Positions 6,537 through 13,099 of a stretch of 13,099 nt of DNA are shown here, in pieces (the stretch's first letter is position 1; every line of letters begins with the position of its first letter). The notes beneath the pieces were generated by a model. That model did not search any database and was not told where the DNA came from. It worked only from the letters and a program-made list of their open reading frames with translations. Made by a program: the position numbers and the translations under genes. Where the stretch lies: NCBI GenBank assembly GCA_003647375.1, contig QMMS01000104.1, positions 1 to 13,099 of the forward strand, written 5' to 3'. This DNA is from Deltaproteobacteria bacterium. GTDB lineage: Bacteria; Desulfobacterota; Desulfobacteria; Desulfobacterales; B30-G6.

Positions 6537-7343
6537 TCAATTCGGTTTCTTACCTCTGCACAGGATGATCGGCGTGTAGGTAAATCTTCTTGGATGTGAA
6601 AAAATTGTTTTAAACTCTTCAAAGAACTCTTCGTAGCCGCCTTTATAGTCGTCGAATGGATAGCCTGATAATTTTCCACCCACTTCGACTTTTTTGGTCC
6701 AGTTAAAAGCGTCCACCTCGTTCAACTCTCCAAAAATTAAATGATGTGCCTCTATGGTCATGTCGATATTTTCATATTCCATATCGTAAAGATATGAATA
6801 GAGCTTACGGCCGGCATATGGATCAAAGTCCGCTTTTTTTTCTAATGTCTGCCCGATTCCCTGTATGGCTGATTCAAGCCTTTTTGGCAGGCCAAAGTGG
6901 GTCAGGCAGTTATAATCGAGATCGATAAGACAAAGAATCCCCCCCGGGTTAAGAATCTTACTGACCTTTTGAATGATCTCATAGGCCGTAGACCCGTAAT
7001 ATTCCATAACAAATCGAATCCAGACAAAATCAAATTTTCCCAGATGGCTTAAATCGGAGCGAATATCTGCCAGTACATAATCAATTTTTTCTGCGGAATA
7101 ATGCTTCTTTGCAAATTCAATTCGCTGGTCGGCGTTGTCAATCCCGACGGTCTCACCCTTTGTCCCGACAATTTTGCTGAGACAAAGAGTTGTCTTTCCT
7201 GATCCACAGCCCAGATCAACCACACGCATACCCGGCTGAAGGCCTGCCCACCGGGCATGCCTGTCCACCACCTTCGGATCCGTCTTTAGATCTAAGCGTT
7301 GCGCCTCTTCTTCGCTCTCCATAAAATATCCATCAATACTCAT
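6537..7343 (-). CDS. Class I SAM-dependent methyltransferase
   Basis: 268 residues with a seven-strand methyltransferase core. Motif I is VVDLGCGSGK (41-50), followed by an acidic residue ending strand 2 in TVGIDN (Asp69), ADIRSDL (92-98) as motif III, and ILNPGGILCLID as the post-motif. The C-terminal 100 residues are rich in Tyr and acidic residues and probably recognise the substrate. It belongs to the broad UbiE-like/Methyltransf_25 type and the acceptor cannot be told from sequence. ATG 7343 has a good AAAGGAAG ribosome site. It is the first gene after a promoter at 7393-7419 and is coupled to the radical SAM gene, so both likely serve one modification pathway. Confidence 0.85.
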   Translation of the reverse strand: MSIDGYFMESEEEAQRLDLKTDPKVVDRHARWAGLQPGMRVVDLGCGSGKTTLCLSKIVGTKGETVGIDNADQRIEFAKKHYSAEKIDYVLADIRSDLSHLGKFDFVWIRFVMEYYGSTAYEIIQKVSKILNPGGILCLIDLDYNCLTHFGLPKRLESAIQGIGQTLEKKADFDPYAGRKLYSYLYDMEYENIDMTIEAHHLIFGELNEVDAFNWTKKVEVGGKLSGYPFDDYKGGYEEFFEEFKTIFSHPRRFTYTPIILCRGKKPN

Positions 7344-7392
7344 TCAGCTTCCTTTCAGTCAACCAGCTCAATTTCTTTAAATCATTAGGCGA

Positions 7393-7419
7393 ATTATAGT
7401 ATGTTGCGGGTGATGTCAA
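7393..7419 (-). promoter_or_regulatory. Sigma70-type promoter of the methyltransferase/radical SAM unit
   Basis: On the minus strand, TTGACA (7414-7419) and TATAAT (7393-7398) are both perfect consensus boxes, separated by 15 bases, shorter than the usual 17. The -10 box lies 49 bases upstream of ATG 7343 and the promoter begins directly after the terminator stem at 7429-7465, so placement fits well. The short spacer may lower basal activity. Confidence 0.65.
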
Positions 7420-7428
7420 TATGCCCAG

Positions 7429-7465
7429 ACAACAAATAAGCCGCTTATCGCGGCTTATTTGTTGT
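7429..7465. terminator. Strong stem-loop terminator (16-bp perfect stem), probably bidirectional
   Basis: ACAACAAATAAGCCGC (7429-7444) and GCGGCTTATTTGTTGT (7450-7465) are perfect complements around a 5-base loop TTATC. The GC-rich inner part and T-rich outer arm in both directions are typical of a Rho-independent terminator. It closes the dodecin transcript (gene end 7502) and insulates the following methyltransferase promoter. Confidence 0.88.
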
Positions 7466-7501
7466 ATCTCTATGGTAATTTCGTAAATATTCGGGCTAAA
7501 G

Positions 7502-7711
7502 CTATGTGCCATACTTAAAGGAAAGCGTGACTCTTGCTCGAAAAGCAACGACTTTGCCGTTTTCGACTTTCATATCAAGCTTCGTGATTTCCGCCACCCT
7601 GAGTTCCCGGAGGCTTTCGGCCGCTTTTTCCACTGCATTCTTTGCAGCCTCTTCCCATGACGCTTCGCTGGTGCCCACAAGTTCTATAACTTTGTATACA
7701 CTATCCGGCAT
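7502..7711 (-). CDS. Dodecin family small flavin-binding protein
   Basis: 69 residues, the normal dodecin length. The family pattern is clear: VYKVIELVGTSEASWEEAAK (5-24), LRELRVAEI (34-42), then NGKVVAFRARVTLSFKY (51-67). Dodecins assemble as hollow dodecamers that bind riboflavin, FMN or related ligands and act as flavin buffers or stores. The tryptophan that stacks on the flavin in well-studied dodecins (in the segment aligned with LRVAEI) is absent; Val39 takes its place. This is shared by a common bacterial subclass, as I recall, and makes the bound ligand less certain. ATG 7711 has a strong AAGGAGAGG ribosome site. It is a single-gene unit closed by the terminator at 7429-7465. A weak possible promoter (TAGACA, 15 bases, CATAAT on the minus strand, 7773-7799) lies upstream. 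Confidence 0.9.
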   Translation of the reverse strand: MPDSVYKVIELVGTSEASWEEAAKNAVEKAAESLRELRVAEITKLDMKVENGKVVAFRARVTLSFKYGT

Positions 7712-8014
7712 ATCCCTCTCCTTATTGTTTTCGGGTTAATAGATACTTTCAGGGAGAAACCTCCCATTATCCATTATGCAGATACACGTTTGCTGTCTAA
7801 GTGTCGGGTGAATAGATGAAGTGGTAAAACCAACTTGAGATGAGGAACAATTCACCCAGAAAATATCAATACACTTATGAGCGTCTTTTTAATCGTGCCT
7901 AAATTGAGCGATTGTCGAGGTTGCCGTAGTTGCAAGATTGTAGTATTGTTAATGCATACAACAGAGCCTCGCTTGAAGTCAATAGGTAATGGGGTGTAGG
8001 ATTTCGAATAAGGA
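7712..8014. other. Gene-free 303-base interval with stem-loops
   Basis: No supportable gene was seen. A small hairpin GGGAG/CTCCC (7752-7756 and 7761-7765) lies in the presumed dodecin leader. A nested inverted repeat is at 7806-7857 (separate entry). A looser nested pair lies at 7916-7971, with CGAGG/CCTCG outside and TTGTA/TACAA (7938-7942 and 7957-7961) inside. It holds the 3' flank of the phosphatase gene and the 5' flank of dodecin, so terminator and promoter functions are expected, but no clear U-tract terminator was found. Confidence 0.5.
7806..7857. repeat. Nested inverted repeat
   Basis: GGGTGAAT (7806-7813) and ATTCACCC (7850-7857) are perfect 8-bp complements 36 bases apart. Inside, AAGTGGT (7819-7825) pairs with ACCAACTT (7829-7836) around an AAA loop with a single bulged A. 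The whole could fold into one extended stem-loop downstream of the receiver-phosphatase gene. It may be a terminator variant, an mRNA 3' structure or a mobile-repeat copy; the sequence alone does not decide. Confidence 0.5.
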
Positions 8015-9148
8015 CTACACATGATCGCGCCATATCTCAAGCAGTGTCAAGTCATCATTTACATTTGCATTTCCGCGCCATTTTCTGATTTCATCTAAAA
8101 GCCCCTTGCCTATATGTGTTCCTTTTTTATCTTTTATATATCGAACCAATCGCTCATTACCGAATAATTCCTTTCCTTCGTTTTCTGCTTCTGTAAGACC
8201 ATCTGTGAAAAGAAGAACCGATTCTCCGGGAGATAGTGTAATCTCCTTTTTCTCAAAATGAGCATTCGGCATTATACCCAGCGAAATTCCACTCAGCTGA
8301 GGCATGTTTCCGATACCGTCTTCAACAATCCACAACGGCTGTAAATGACCGCCCAGCGCCAATTGCATTTTCCCACTGACTGGCCAATATTTCACAAGAA
8401 CAATTGTAGCAAAAAAACCTTCTTCGGATATCAGGTTGTACAGGCTGTTATTTATAGATACAAGGAGCTCGTCAATTTCGTTTTGAATTCGTGATTCACT
8501 GCGGATTTTAGTTGATAAAGCAGCCATAATCAGAGCGGCAGGAACACCTTTATCGGAAACATCAGCCACATACGCCAGTATGCTTTCATCAGGCAGTGAT
8601 ATTACATCATATAAATCACCACCAACATAGGTGGCAGGAACAGAGACCGCCCAAATATGTCCTCCTGCTTCCAGTTCTGGAATTTCCGGCCAAAATAAAG
8701 ATTGTATTTTAGTAGCGGTCTTGAGTTGTTTTTTAAGCCGGGTCGACTGTTCAAGTACTGTATCATGCAACAACTTTATCCGTAGCATCGATTTAACCCG
8801 AGCGACAAGCGCAGCGTGATCTACAGGCTTGGTTAAGTATTCGTCACCCCCTGCTTCGAGGCCGGCGACGACGTCTTTTGATTCTGATTTTGCAGTAACC
8901 AGGATGATGGGCATAAATGGTAAGGAAGGATCTCCCTTGAGGCGTCGGCACACCTCTAACCCATCCATCTTTGGCATCATAATGTCCAGTAGAATCAAGT
9001 CGGGATGCTTCTCTACGGCTATGGCCAGACCCATCTCGCCATCTGTCGCTGTGATGATATCGTAGTGATTTGCCAAGAGACGCATCTCCAATATTTCTAC
9101 GTTCGCTGGATTATCATCCACAATGAGAATGAGTGGTGGCTCTCTCAT
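8015..9148 (-). CDS. Response regulator with PP2C-type (RsbU/SpoIIE) serine phosphatase output
   Basis: 377 residues. The N-terminal receiver (1-120) has the acidic pair Asp11-Asp12, phosphoacceptor Asp55 (LILLDIMMPKMDG) and Lys107 (YLTKPVD). A helical linker (about 120-150) follows. The SpoIIE/RsbU phosphatase domain (about 160-375) has VGGDLYDV (175-182), VADVSDKGVPAAL (194-206), GGH (266-268), LLFTDGLTEAEN (312-323) and the metal-binding NDDLTLL (364-370). All expected metal-ligand motifs are present. Relatives dephosphorylate STAS-domain anti-sigma antagonists in partner-switching stress or biofilm control; no STAS protein or anti-sigma kinase is in the window. ATG 9148 has a perfect AAAGGAGGT ribosome site, partly enclosed in a hairpin (9151-9164). 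It is the last gene of the signalling operon, 54 bases after the single-receiver gene. Confidence 0.9.
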   Translation of the reverse strand: MREPPLILIVDDNPANVEILEMRLLANHYDIITATDGEMGLAIAVEKHPDLILLDIMMPKMDGLEVCRRLKGDPSLPFMPIILVTAKSESKDVVAGLEAGGDEYLTKPVDHAALVARVKSMLRIKLLHDTVLEQSTRLKKQLKTATKIQSLFWPEIPELEAGGHIWAVSVPATYVGGDLYDVISLPDESILAYVADVSDKGVPAALIMAALSTKIRSESRIQNEIDELLVSINNSLYNLISEEGFFATIVLVKYWPVSGKMQLALGGHLQPLWIVEDGIGNMPQLSGISLGIMPNAHFEKKEITLSPGESVLLFTDGLTEAENEGKELFGNERLVRYIKDKKGTHIGKGLLDEIRKWRGNANVNDDLTLLEIWRDHV

Positions 9149-9150
9149 AT

Positions 9151-9164
9151 ACCTCCTTTGAGGT
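9151..9164 (-). promoter_or_regulatory. Hairpin enclosing the ribosome binding site of the phosphatase gene
   Basis: In the mRNA, ACCTC-AAAG-GAGGT forms a 5-bp stem with a 4-base loop. The 3' arm is the Shine-Dalgarno core GGAGG, three bases before the AUG. It could limit initiation, but a 5-bp stem is weak and the pattern may be chance. Confidence 0.4.
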
Positions 9165-9202
9165 CATATCTATTTACTGACGGGAAAAATCACTCAGTTC
9201 AG

Positions 9203-9565
9203 TTACAAAAATTCGCGGATTTTTATTAAAAGCGCTCTCGGACTAAACGGTTTCGATACATATGCATTACAACCAGCCTCAAATGCCTTGGTATCATCCC
9301 CGCTGAGAGCATAGGAGGTGACAGCAATGATCGGTATCGAACTCAGGGAAGGGATGGCCTTGATCCTCCGAGTGGCTTCATATCCGTCGAAATCGGGCAG
9401 TTGAATATCCATGAGAATGAGATCCGGACGATGTGTCTCTGCCGAACGGACCCCCTCCTCACCTGTGACGGCCTCAATTACCTCATAATTGACGCTCGTC
9501 AGAAGATCTCTCATAATGCGGCGATTATCCTCTTGGTCTTCGATAACCAATATCACCTTACTCAT
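9203..9565 (-). CDS. Single-domain response regulator (CheY/DivK-like)
   Basis: 120 residues, receiver domain only. Visible are Glu9-Asp10 in VIEDQEDN, phosphoacceptor Asp53 ([13 protein letters not shown]), Thr83 (IIAVTSYA) and Lys105 (YVSKPFSP). There is no output domain, so it probably relays phosphate or acts by binding, as DivK- or CheY-like proteins do. ATG 9565 overlaps the kinase stop as ATGA, and CGGAG lies just upstream; the 15 extra codons of the open frame upstream lie inside the kinase gene. Being coupled to the kinase makes it the most likely direct phosphoacceptor. A phosphatase-linked receiver follows. Confidence 0.9.
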   Translation of the reverse strand: MSKVILVIEDQEDNRRIMRDLLTSVNYEVIEAVTGEEGVRSAETHRPDLILMDIQLPDFDGYEATRRIKAIPSLSSIPIIAVTSYALSGDDTKAFEAGCNAYVSKPFSPRALLIKIREFL

Positions 9566-11613
9566 GTTCGCTCCGTTTGTTTTTCGACTCGAGTCGGCAG
9601 TGTAAACCAAAACCGAGAGCCTTTTCCAAGAGCCGACTCTACCCCTATGCGGCCCCCGTGCATTTCTACGATTTTCTTTGAGATGGAAAGGCCAAGACCT
9701 GTGCCACCTTTTTCTCTGGTGTTGGATCCGTCGGCTTGTTGGAATTCTTCGAATATCTTCAGTCGGTCTGATTCAGAAAGCCCAGGACCTGTGTCGGATA
9801 CAGAGACTAAAAAGGATTTATTGGAAACGCCTGCCTCCACCTTAACTTCCCCTTGATCGGTAAATTTAATAGCGTTTCCGAGGAGATTCAAAATCACCTG
9901 AGCTATACGCTGCCCGTCTCCTTTACCCGTTGTCAAGTTTTTAGGGACGATGAGTTTCAAATCGAGATTCTTTTCCACCGCCAGTGCTTCAACCGATGTG
10001 AGAGCCGTTTGGACTATGTCTTGCATCGAGTAATCGCTGAGAGAAAGTGTCAGCCTGCCTGCTTCGATTTTGGAGAGATCGAGGACGTCATTGATCAGGC
10101 TAAGAAGATGCCGCCCACTTTTTCCCACACGCTCTAAAACCTCCCGGATTTTCTCTGGCACTTCACCATATATGTTATCTATAATCAATTCCGAATAGCC
10201 TAGAATAGCATTCAGGGGTGTTCTGAGTTCGTGACTCATGTTGGCAAGAAACGCGGACTTATGTTTGTTGGCAATCTCGAGTTCTTGTCCCTTATTTTCA
10301 ATTTCACGAAATAGTTGAGCATTATGGATGGCAACGACAGACTGGGCGGCAAAGGTTTGAAGCATGTCAACAACCGAGGGTGGAAACTCACCAGCGGCTT
10401 TGCGTCGAACAATAAAGCCACCAATAAGTTGGTCTTTACGCAGCAACGGTAATGCAAGCAGGGCCCGATAGCCGGCTTGTTGAACGGATGGTAGAGGGTA
10501 CTGTGGCACCTTCGCCAGGTCCGGAATTTGATCCGGGACCTTTTTTATTGCAGCCTGGCCGATAACTGTTTTGTCTCCCACTTGTAGTTTAGAATCACGC
10601 AACGAACCAATGAATTCCGGACTCATGCCATAGTTTATCCGTGTTGCAAAAACCTGTTCCGCTTCATTGAACTCGTAGATCGTTCCGGAGTCTGTATTTG
10701 AAAACTGTACCGCATGGCGAACAATGTTTGTCAGCACCTTCTCCAGATCGAGAGTGGAACTGACCGCCTGACTGACTTCCCCAAGGGCAGTCAATTCTTC
10801 CACTGATCGAGCCAGTTCTTTGGTCCGCAATGCAACCTTTTGCTCCAGGGTACGGCTGTATTCTTCTAATTTTCCCTTACTCTCACTCAGTTCTTCAAAT
10901 AATTGTTTGATCGATCCTCGCATGTGATCCAGGTGTTGCGCCAGTATTCCTATCTCATCACTGCTGCTCTTATCCACAAAAGTGCCTAAATCTCCTTGAG
11001 CAATCAAAGAAGCTGATGCCTGCAGTTTTTTCAATGGGGTAGTGATATAACGTCTTGTGACGAATATCGATGTAAGCCAAATTGCAGCAATCATAAGGAT
11101 TAGCAATGCAACTGTGCCGTAAATTTGATAAAGGGCCTGCTTTTTTACTTTCTCGCGTGACATGACGATTAAAATTTTGCTGATGATGTTTTCTTTAAAA
11201 TAGATGTCAGATGATTTGGCAATCAGTTCAGAATCTTTTAGCATTGCCGGGAACATGTCTGAACCGATATGTTTAAGGTGAATACCGGGGCGTTCTCTCG
11301 CAGTGATAATCTGATCTTTCCACCATATTTTTAAATAAACAATTGATTCATCTAAAAAAAGTGCCTCAACAAAATCGTTTACAACCATGTAGTCTAAATT
11401 CCACAGTGGCGTAGGCAGACTGTTTTCTGCAAATAAAATAGCGTTATCCAATCGCTTTTGCATTTCCGATTCGATTCGGCTGATGTCATAGAGTGTGACA
11501 ATCGTAGTAAAAACTATTAATAATAAGGCGATGATACTGATTAAGGCATAGCTAAAACGACGGCTGATACTGCTGACTTTAGGAGAGGTTCCCGGTGAGA
11601 AGGCGCTCTGCAT
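9562..11613 (-). CDS. Membrane sensor histidine kinase: periplasmic sensor-HAMP-GAF-HisKA-HATPase
   Basis: 683 residues from ATG 11613, with AAGGGA 9 bases upstream; TTG 11619 is also in frame but too close to that site. TM1 is about 20-42 and TM2 about 165-185, leaving a periplasmic sensor of about 120 residues with no recognised fold. Next come HAMP (about 186-240), a coiled coil (240-275), a GAF domain (about 280-435) and HisKA with SHELRTPLN (His461). The HATPase domain has [10 protein letters not shown] (N580), DTGPG (607-611) and GGTGLGLS (636-643). All catalytic boxes are intact. There is no fused receiver; the receiver gene overlaps it by four bases. The kinase starts 72 bases after the solute-binding protein gene, which suggests that protein may present a ligand to the periplasmic domain. 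Confidence 0.92.
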   Translation of the reverse strand: MQSAFSPGTSPKVSSISRRFSYALISIIALLLIVFTTIVTLYDISRIESEMQKRLDNAILFAENSLPTPLWNLDYMVVNDFVEALFLDESIVYLKIWWKDQIITARERPGIHLKHIGSDMFPAMLKDSELIAKSSDIYFKENIISKILIVMSREKVKKQALYQIYGTVALLILMIAAIWLTSIFVTRRYITTPLKKLQASASLIAQGDLGTFVDKSSSDEIGILAQHLDHMRGSIKQLFEELSESKGKLEEYSRTLEQKVALRTKELARSVEELTALGEVSQAVSSTLDLEKVLTNIVRHAVQFSNTDSGTIYEFNEAEQVFATRINYGMSPEFIGSLRDSKLQVGDKTVIGQAAIKKVPDQIPDLAKVPQYPLPSVQQAGYRALLALPLLRKDQLIGGFIVRRKAAGEFPPSVVDMLQTFAAQSVVAIHNAQLFREIENKGQELEIANKHKSAFLANMSHELRTPLNAILGYSELIIDNIYGEVPEKIREVLERVGKSGRHLLSLINDVLDLSKIEAGRLTLSLSDYSMQDIVQTALTSVEALAVEKNLDLKLIVPKNLTTGKGDGQRIAQVILNLLGNAIKFTDQGEVKVEAGVSNKSFLVSVSDTGPGLSESDRLKIFEEFQQADGSNTREKGGTGLGLSISKKIVEMHGGRIGVESALGKGSRFWFTLPTRVEKQTERT

Positions 11614-11685
11614 AGACAAATTCCCTTAAAAAGTAGTGAAAGAGTCAATTTTTATCGAGGTCCCGGCTATAGCAACCCGTGCGTC

Positions 11686-12450
11686 TTAGTTTGTAATCTC
11701 TGGGAATGGATCATCTTCTAATCTCATATTCCACTTTTTTCGAATCTGCAGGATGGTGCCATCCGCAGACAATTCATTAAAAGCGTCCTGCCACGTTTTA
11801 ACAATTGCATCAGATGTCTTTTTGGAAAAAGCGATCATCAGTTCAATTTCACGCAGATGATAGACTTCCTCAAATTTACTATAGTCAATGCCGGCCAAGT
11901 CACAAACCGTTCTCATGCCCGGTATTTTATAAGCCCACAAGTCTATTCGGCCAAGGGCGAGCTTCTTGGCGTTTAATTGTTCATCTGAAACAGGCTCTAG
12001 ATTTTCAAAGCCATGTGCTTCCAGCAAGCGTCCTCTGGTATCATCACGAAGTGTCCCAATACGGTTTGCCTTTTTGGCATCTTCCAGGCTGTCAATAATA
12101 ATTCCCGAGCCCTTTCGTGCGACAAGAACGTCTCTTTTCATTGCCAGCGGGCCAACCCATTTAAATTTATCATGGCGTACTTTGGTATATGTCATCCCAA
12201 ACAGAATCACATTTTTTTCTTCCAGAGCCATTTTATAAGCCCTTGACCATGGATAGACTTGTATTTGCTCCCGGGATCCTGCTTTTTTTTGAATTGCTTT
12301 CACAATCTCCACAGAAGGACCCACTAATTCACCACTATCTACGTAATTTAAGGGGGGTAGGTTTTCTGTTAAAATAGTGAGTTCTTCGCATAAACTGGAT
12401 TGGCTTCCAAGTAGAATGACCGTCGCAAGAATAAGAAATATTTTTTTCAT
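11686..12450 (-). CDS. Periplasmic solute-binding protein, SBP_bac_3-like (type 2 periplasmic binding fold)
   Basis: 254 residues with signal peptide MKKIFLILATVILLGSQSSLC. The Cys at 21 could suggest a lipoprotein, but a proper lipobox is not clear. The mature protein starts ELTILTENLPPLNYV, then GELVGPSVEIVKAI and YPWSRAYKMALE, a layout typical of amino-acid-type (family 3) binding proteins. A hinge follows with GTLRDDTRGRLLEAHGF and a C-terminal KTWQDAFNELSADGTILQIRKKW-type ending (written here only as a landmark, about 218-241). No permease or ATPase gene lies beside it; the next gene is a histidine kinase. A sensory rather than transport role is therefore likely, but this is inference and the ligand is unknown. 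ATG 12450 has a strong AAAGGAG ribosome site lying in the 10-bp palindrome CCTTTAAAGG (12460-12469). Confidence 0.85.
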   Translation of the reverse strand: MKKIFLILATVILLGSQSSLCEELTILTENLPPLNYVDSGELVGPSVEIVKAIQKKAGSREQIQVYPWSRAYKMALEEKNVILFGMTYTKVRHDKFKWVGPLAMKRDVLVARKGSGIIIDSLEDAKKANRIGTLRDDTRGRLLEAHGFENLEPVSDEQLNAKKLALGRIDLWAYKIPGMRTVCDLAGIDYSKFEEVYHLREIELMIAFSKKTSDAIVKTWQDAFNELSADGTILQIRKKWNMRLEDDPFPEITN

Positions 12451-12497
12451 GACAACACTCCTTTAAAGGCTCCCTGTTTACTGCCAAGAATATCGTT

Positions 12498-12530
12498 TCA
12501 GCGGTGTGTGGCTTTTTGCTCATCGGACAT
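12498..12530 (-). CDS. Possible 10-codon leader ORF upstream of the solute-binding protein gene
   Basis: ATG 12530 opens a short frame, MSDEQKATHR, ending at TGA (12498-12500), 47 bases before the next gene's start. AAGGTG lies 6 bases upstream of the ATG at good spacing. The palindrome GGTGATCACC (12531-12540) covers that site and could pair with itself or bind a protein. Frames this short arise by chance, no runs of regulatory codons are present, and no attenuator is obvious. Confidence 0.25.
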   Translation of the reverse strand: MSDEQKATHR

Positions 12531-12616
12531 GGTGATCACCTTCATTGGTTGGATGCTAAAAAAAGATGATCCGTTTTGAAAAGATAGTGACAAGCCGTGA
12601 ATGACGTCAGAGCAGG

Positions 12617-12654
12617 TGTAATTTATGTAATTCCGCTACAGATCAGATGTAATT
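12617..12654. promoter_or_regulatory. Three TGTAATT direct repeats, candidate regulator-binding array
   Basis: TGTAATT occurs at 12617-12623, 12626-12632 and 12648-12654. The last two share the 9-mer ATGTAATTC and are 22 bases apart, close to two helical turns; the first two are 9 apart. They lie just downstream of the predicted start of transcription, a position typical of repressor sites. Confidence 0.4.
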
Positions 12655-12670
12655 CAAGTGTGTTATAAGG

Positions 12671-12699
12671 TTTATACAGGATGGTGGGGGATGGGTCAA
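12671..12699 (-). promoter_or_regulatory. Sigma70-type promoter of the signalling operon
   Basis: On the minus strand, TTGACC (12694-12699), a 17-base spacer and TATAAA (12671-12676) make a near-consensus promoter reading toward the solute-binding protein gene. Transcription would begin near 12664, giving an untranslated leader of about 210 bases. No comparable promoter was found nearer the gene or inside the operon. Confidence 0.65.
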
Positions 12700-12814
12700 G
12701 GGATTAGGTATATTTTAGGTTCCAGTATAGATATCATACGCTTCAATCGGCACCTGAGAGTCCAACGCAGAAATTGGGCCAATAGACGTTTTTGAGATAG
12801 CTTCTACAGGGCAA
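12700..12814. other. 3' flank of the RidA gene, no gene seen
   Basis: With 12451-12699 this completes a 364-base gene-free interval. The part nearest the RidA stop shows no convincing terminator stem followed by T residues in the minus direction. Read-through from RidA into the signalling operon is therefore possible. Confidence 0.4.
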
Positions 12815-13099
12815 TCAAATATAACCCACCGTATCAATCTCGATGCGAAGACCAAAGGGCAGTTTTTTTACTTCAACACATGTTCTGGCCGGCATTGGAT
12901 CGTTAAAGTATTTTCTGTACACATCATTGAAGCGAGAATATTCCCGAATATCGGCCATGTAAACGCTGACCTGCAGAATTTTATCAAGTGAAGATCCGGC
13001 TGATTCCATGATGATTTTAATATTCTCCAAGGCCAGCCTTGCTTCATTTTCAATGGTGCCGGTTGTCAATTGATTGGTTGAAGGGTCAACCGCACCCTG
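12815..13099 (-). CDS. RidA/YjgF-family enamine/imine deaminase, C-terminal part (5' end outside window)
   Basis: 94 codons are present, open to the window edge. They start QGAVDPSTNQ, which is the usual family segment near residue 30 to 35, so about three quarters of a 125-130 residue protein is visible. Family marks are ALENIKIIMESAGSSLD, KILQVSVYMADI, the PARTCVEV motif whose Arg binds the substrate carboxylate, and the ending LPFGLRIEIDTVGYI. RidA proteins hydrolyse reactive 2-aminoacrylate and related imines released by PLP enzymes, in the cytosol. The Arg and the following Cys-Val-Glu support a catalytic RidA-type member, but subfamily assignment needs the missing N-terminus. The start lies beyond the window; an internal TTG (13069) is not the start. 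Confidence 0.9.
   Translation of the reverse strand, partial: QGAVDPSTNQLTTGTIENEARLALENIKIIMESAGSSLDKILQVSVYMADIREYSRFNDVYRKYFNDPMPARTCVEVKKLPFGLRIEIDTVGYI

Noticed and set aside
6536..6679. 48-codon upstream extension of the radical SAM protein
   Set aside because: It lies wholly within the methyltransferase gene in another frame; MKKLLLINPVG at ATG 6535 is the typical family start.
7344..7428. Cobalamin riboswitch before the methyltransferase/radical SAM unit
   Set aside because: The leader after the promoter is only about 40 bases, far too short for a B12 riboswitch, and no B12-box-like sequence was seen.
7806..7857. Integron attC-like recombination site
   Set aside because: The nested repeat has the general shape, but the conserved core-site sequences are not present and no cassette array or integrase is nearby.
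7852..8040. Open frame of 62 codons on the minus strand overlapping the end of the phosphatase gene
   Set aside because: It overlaps the phosphatase C-terminus in another frame, has no ribosome site, resembles no family, and runs through the stem-loop region.
10236..10457. Minus-strand frame inside the histidine kinase gene
   Set aside because: It lies in another frame of the well-supported GAF/HisKA coding region and has no family features.
12335..12523. 62-codon minus-strand frame spanning the start of the solute-binding protein gene
   Set aside because: Its 3' half is a shadow of the signal-peptide region in another frame, and the strong ribosome site belongs to ATG 12450.

Overview
The window reads as chromosomal DNA of a Gram-negative, probably anaerobic bacterium. 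Gene content and the feel of the proteins (B12-type radical SAM protein beside a methyltransferase, ECHDC3-like crotonase, tandem hotdog thioesterase, many two-component parts) suggest a Desulfobacterota/Desulfobacterales-like genome. That placement is inference from family recognition only. No rRNA, tRNA, CRISPR array or intact mobile element was found.

Layout. 1-396 (+): the last 47 codons of the GTPase gene era, followed at once by a 5'-truncated REP-associated tyrosine transposase (RAYT) remnant. 397-562: a gap with two adjacent inverted repeats. 563-1342 (-): a crotonase-fold protein lacking both usual catalytic glutamates. 1695-2327 (+): a small secreted lytic transglycosylase, tail-to-tail with the next block. 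2340-5109 (-): a tight cluster of a short one-domain asparaginase-like protein, HisC aminotransferase, a double-hotdog thioesterase-like protein and an alkyltransferase-like (ATL) DNA-lesion-binding protein. 5183-7343 (-): a two-gene unit, SAM methyltransferase then B12-type radical SAM protein, behind a promoter with consensus -35 and -10 boxes. 7429-7465: a 16-bp perfect terminator stem. 7502-7711 (-): a dodecin. 7712-8014: a gene-free stretch with a nested inverted repeat.

8015-12450 (-) is a four-gene signalling operon: periplasmic solute-binding protein, membrane histidine kinase (HAMP-GAF-HisKA-HATPase), DivK-like single receiver, and a receiver-PP2C (RsbU/SpoIIE-type) phosphatase. It has a good sigma70-like promoter about 220 bases upstream of the first gene, three TGTAATT direct repeats just downstream of that promoter, and a possible 10-codon leader ORF. 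12815-13099 (-) is the C-terminal 94 codons of a RidA-family protein running off the window edge.

The most interesting unit is the signalling operon: a ligand-binding protein encoded with a kinase rather than with transporter parts, and an output phosphatase whose substrate (an anti-sigma-antagonist-type protein) is not in the window. Secondary points are loss of expected active-site residues in the crotonase and the ATL protein, the half-length asparaginase beside hisC, and the methyltransferase/radical SAM pair. I did not find a clearly new defence or mobile system.
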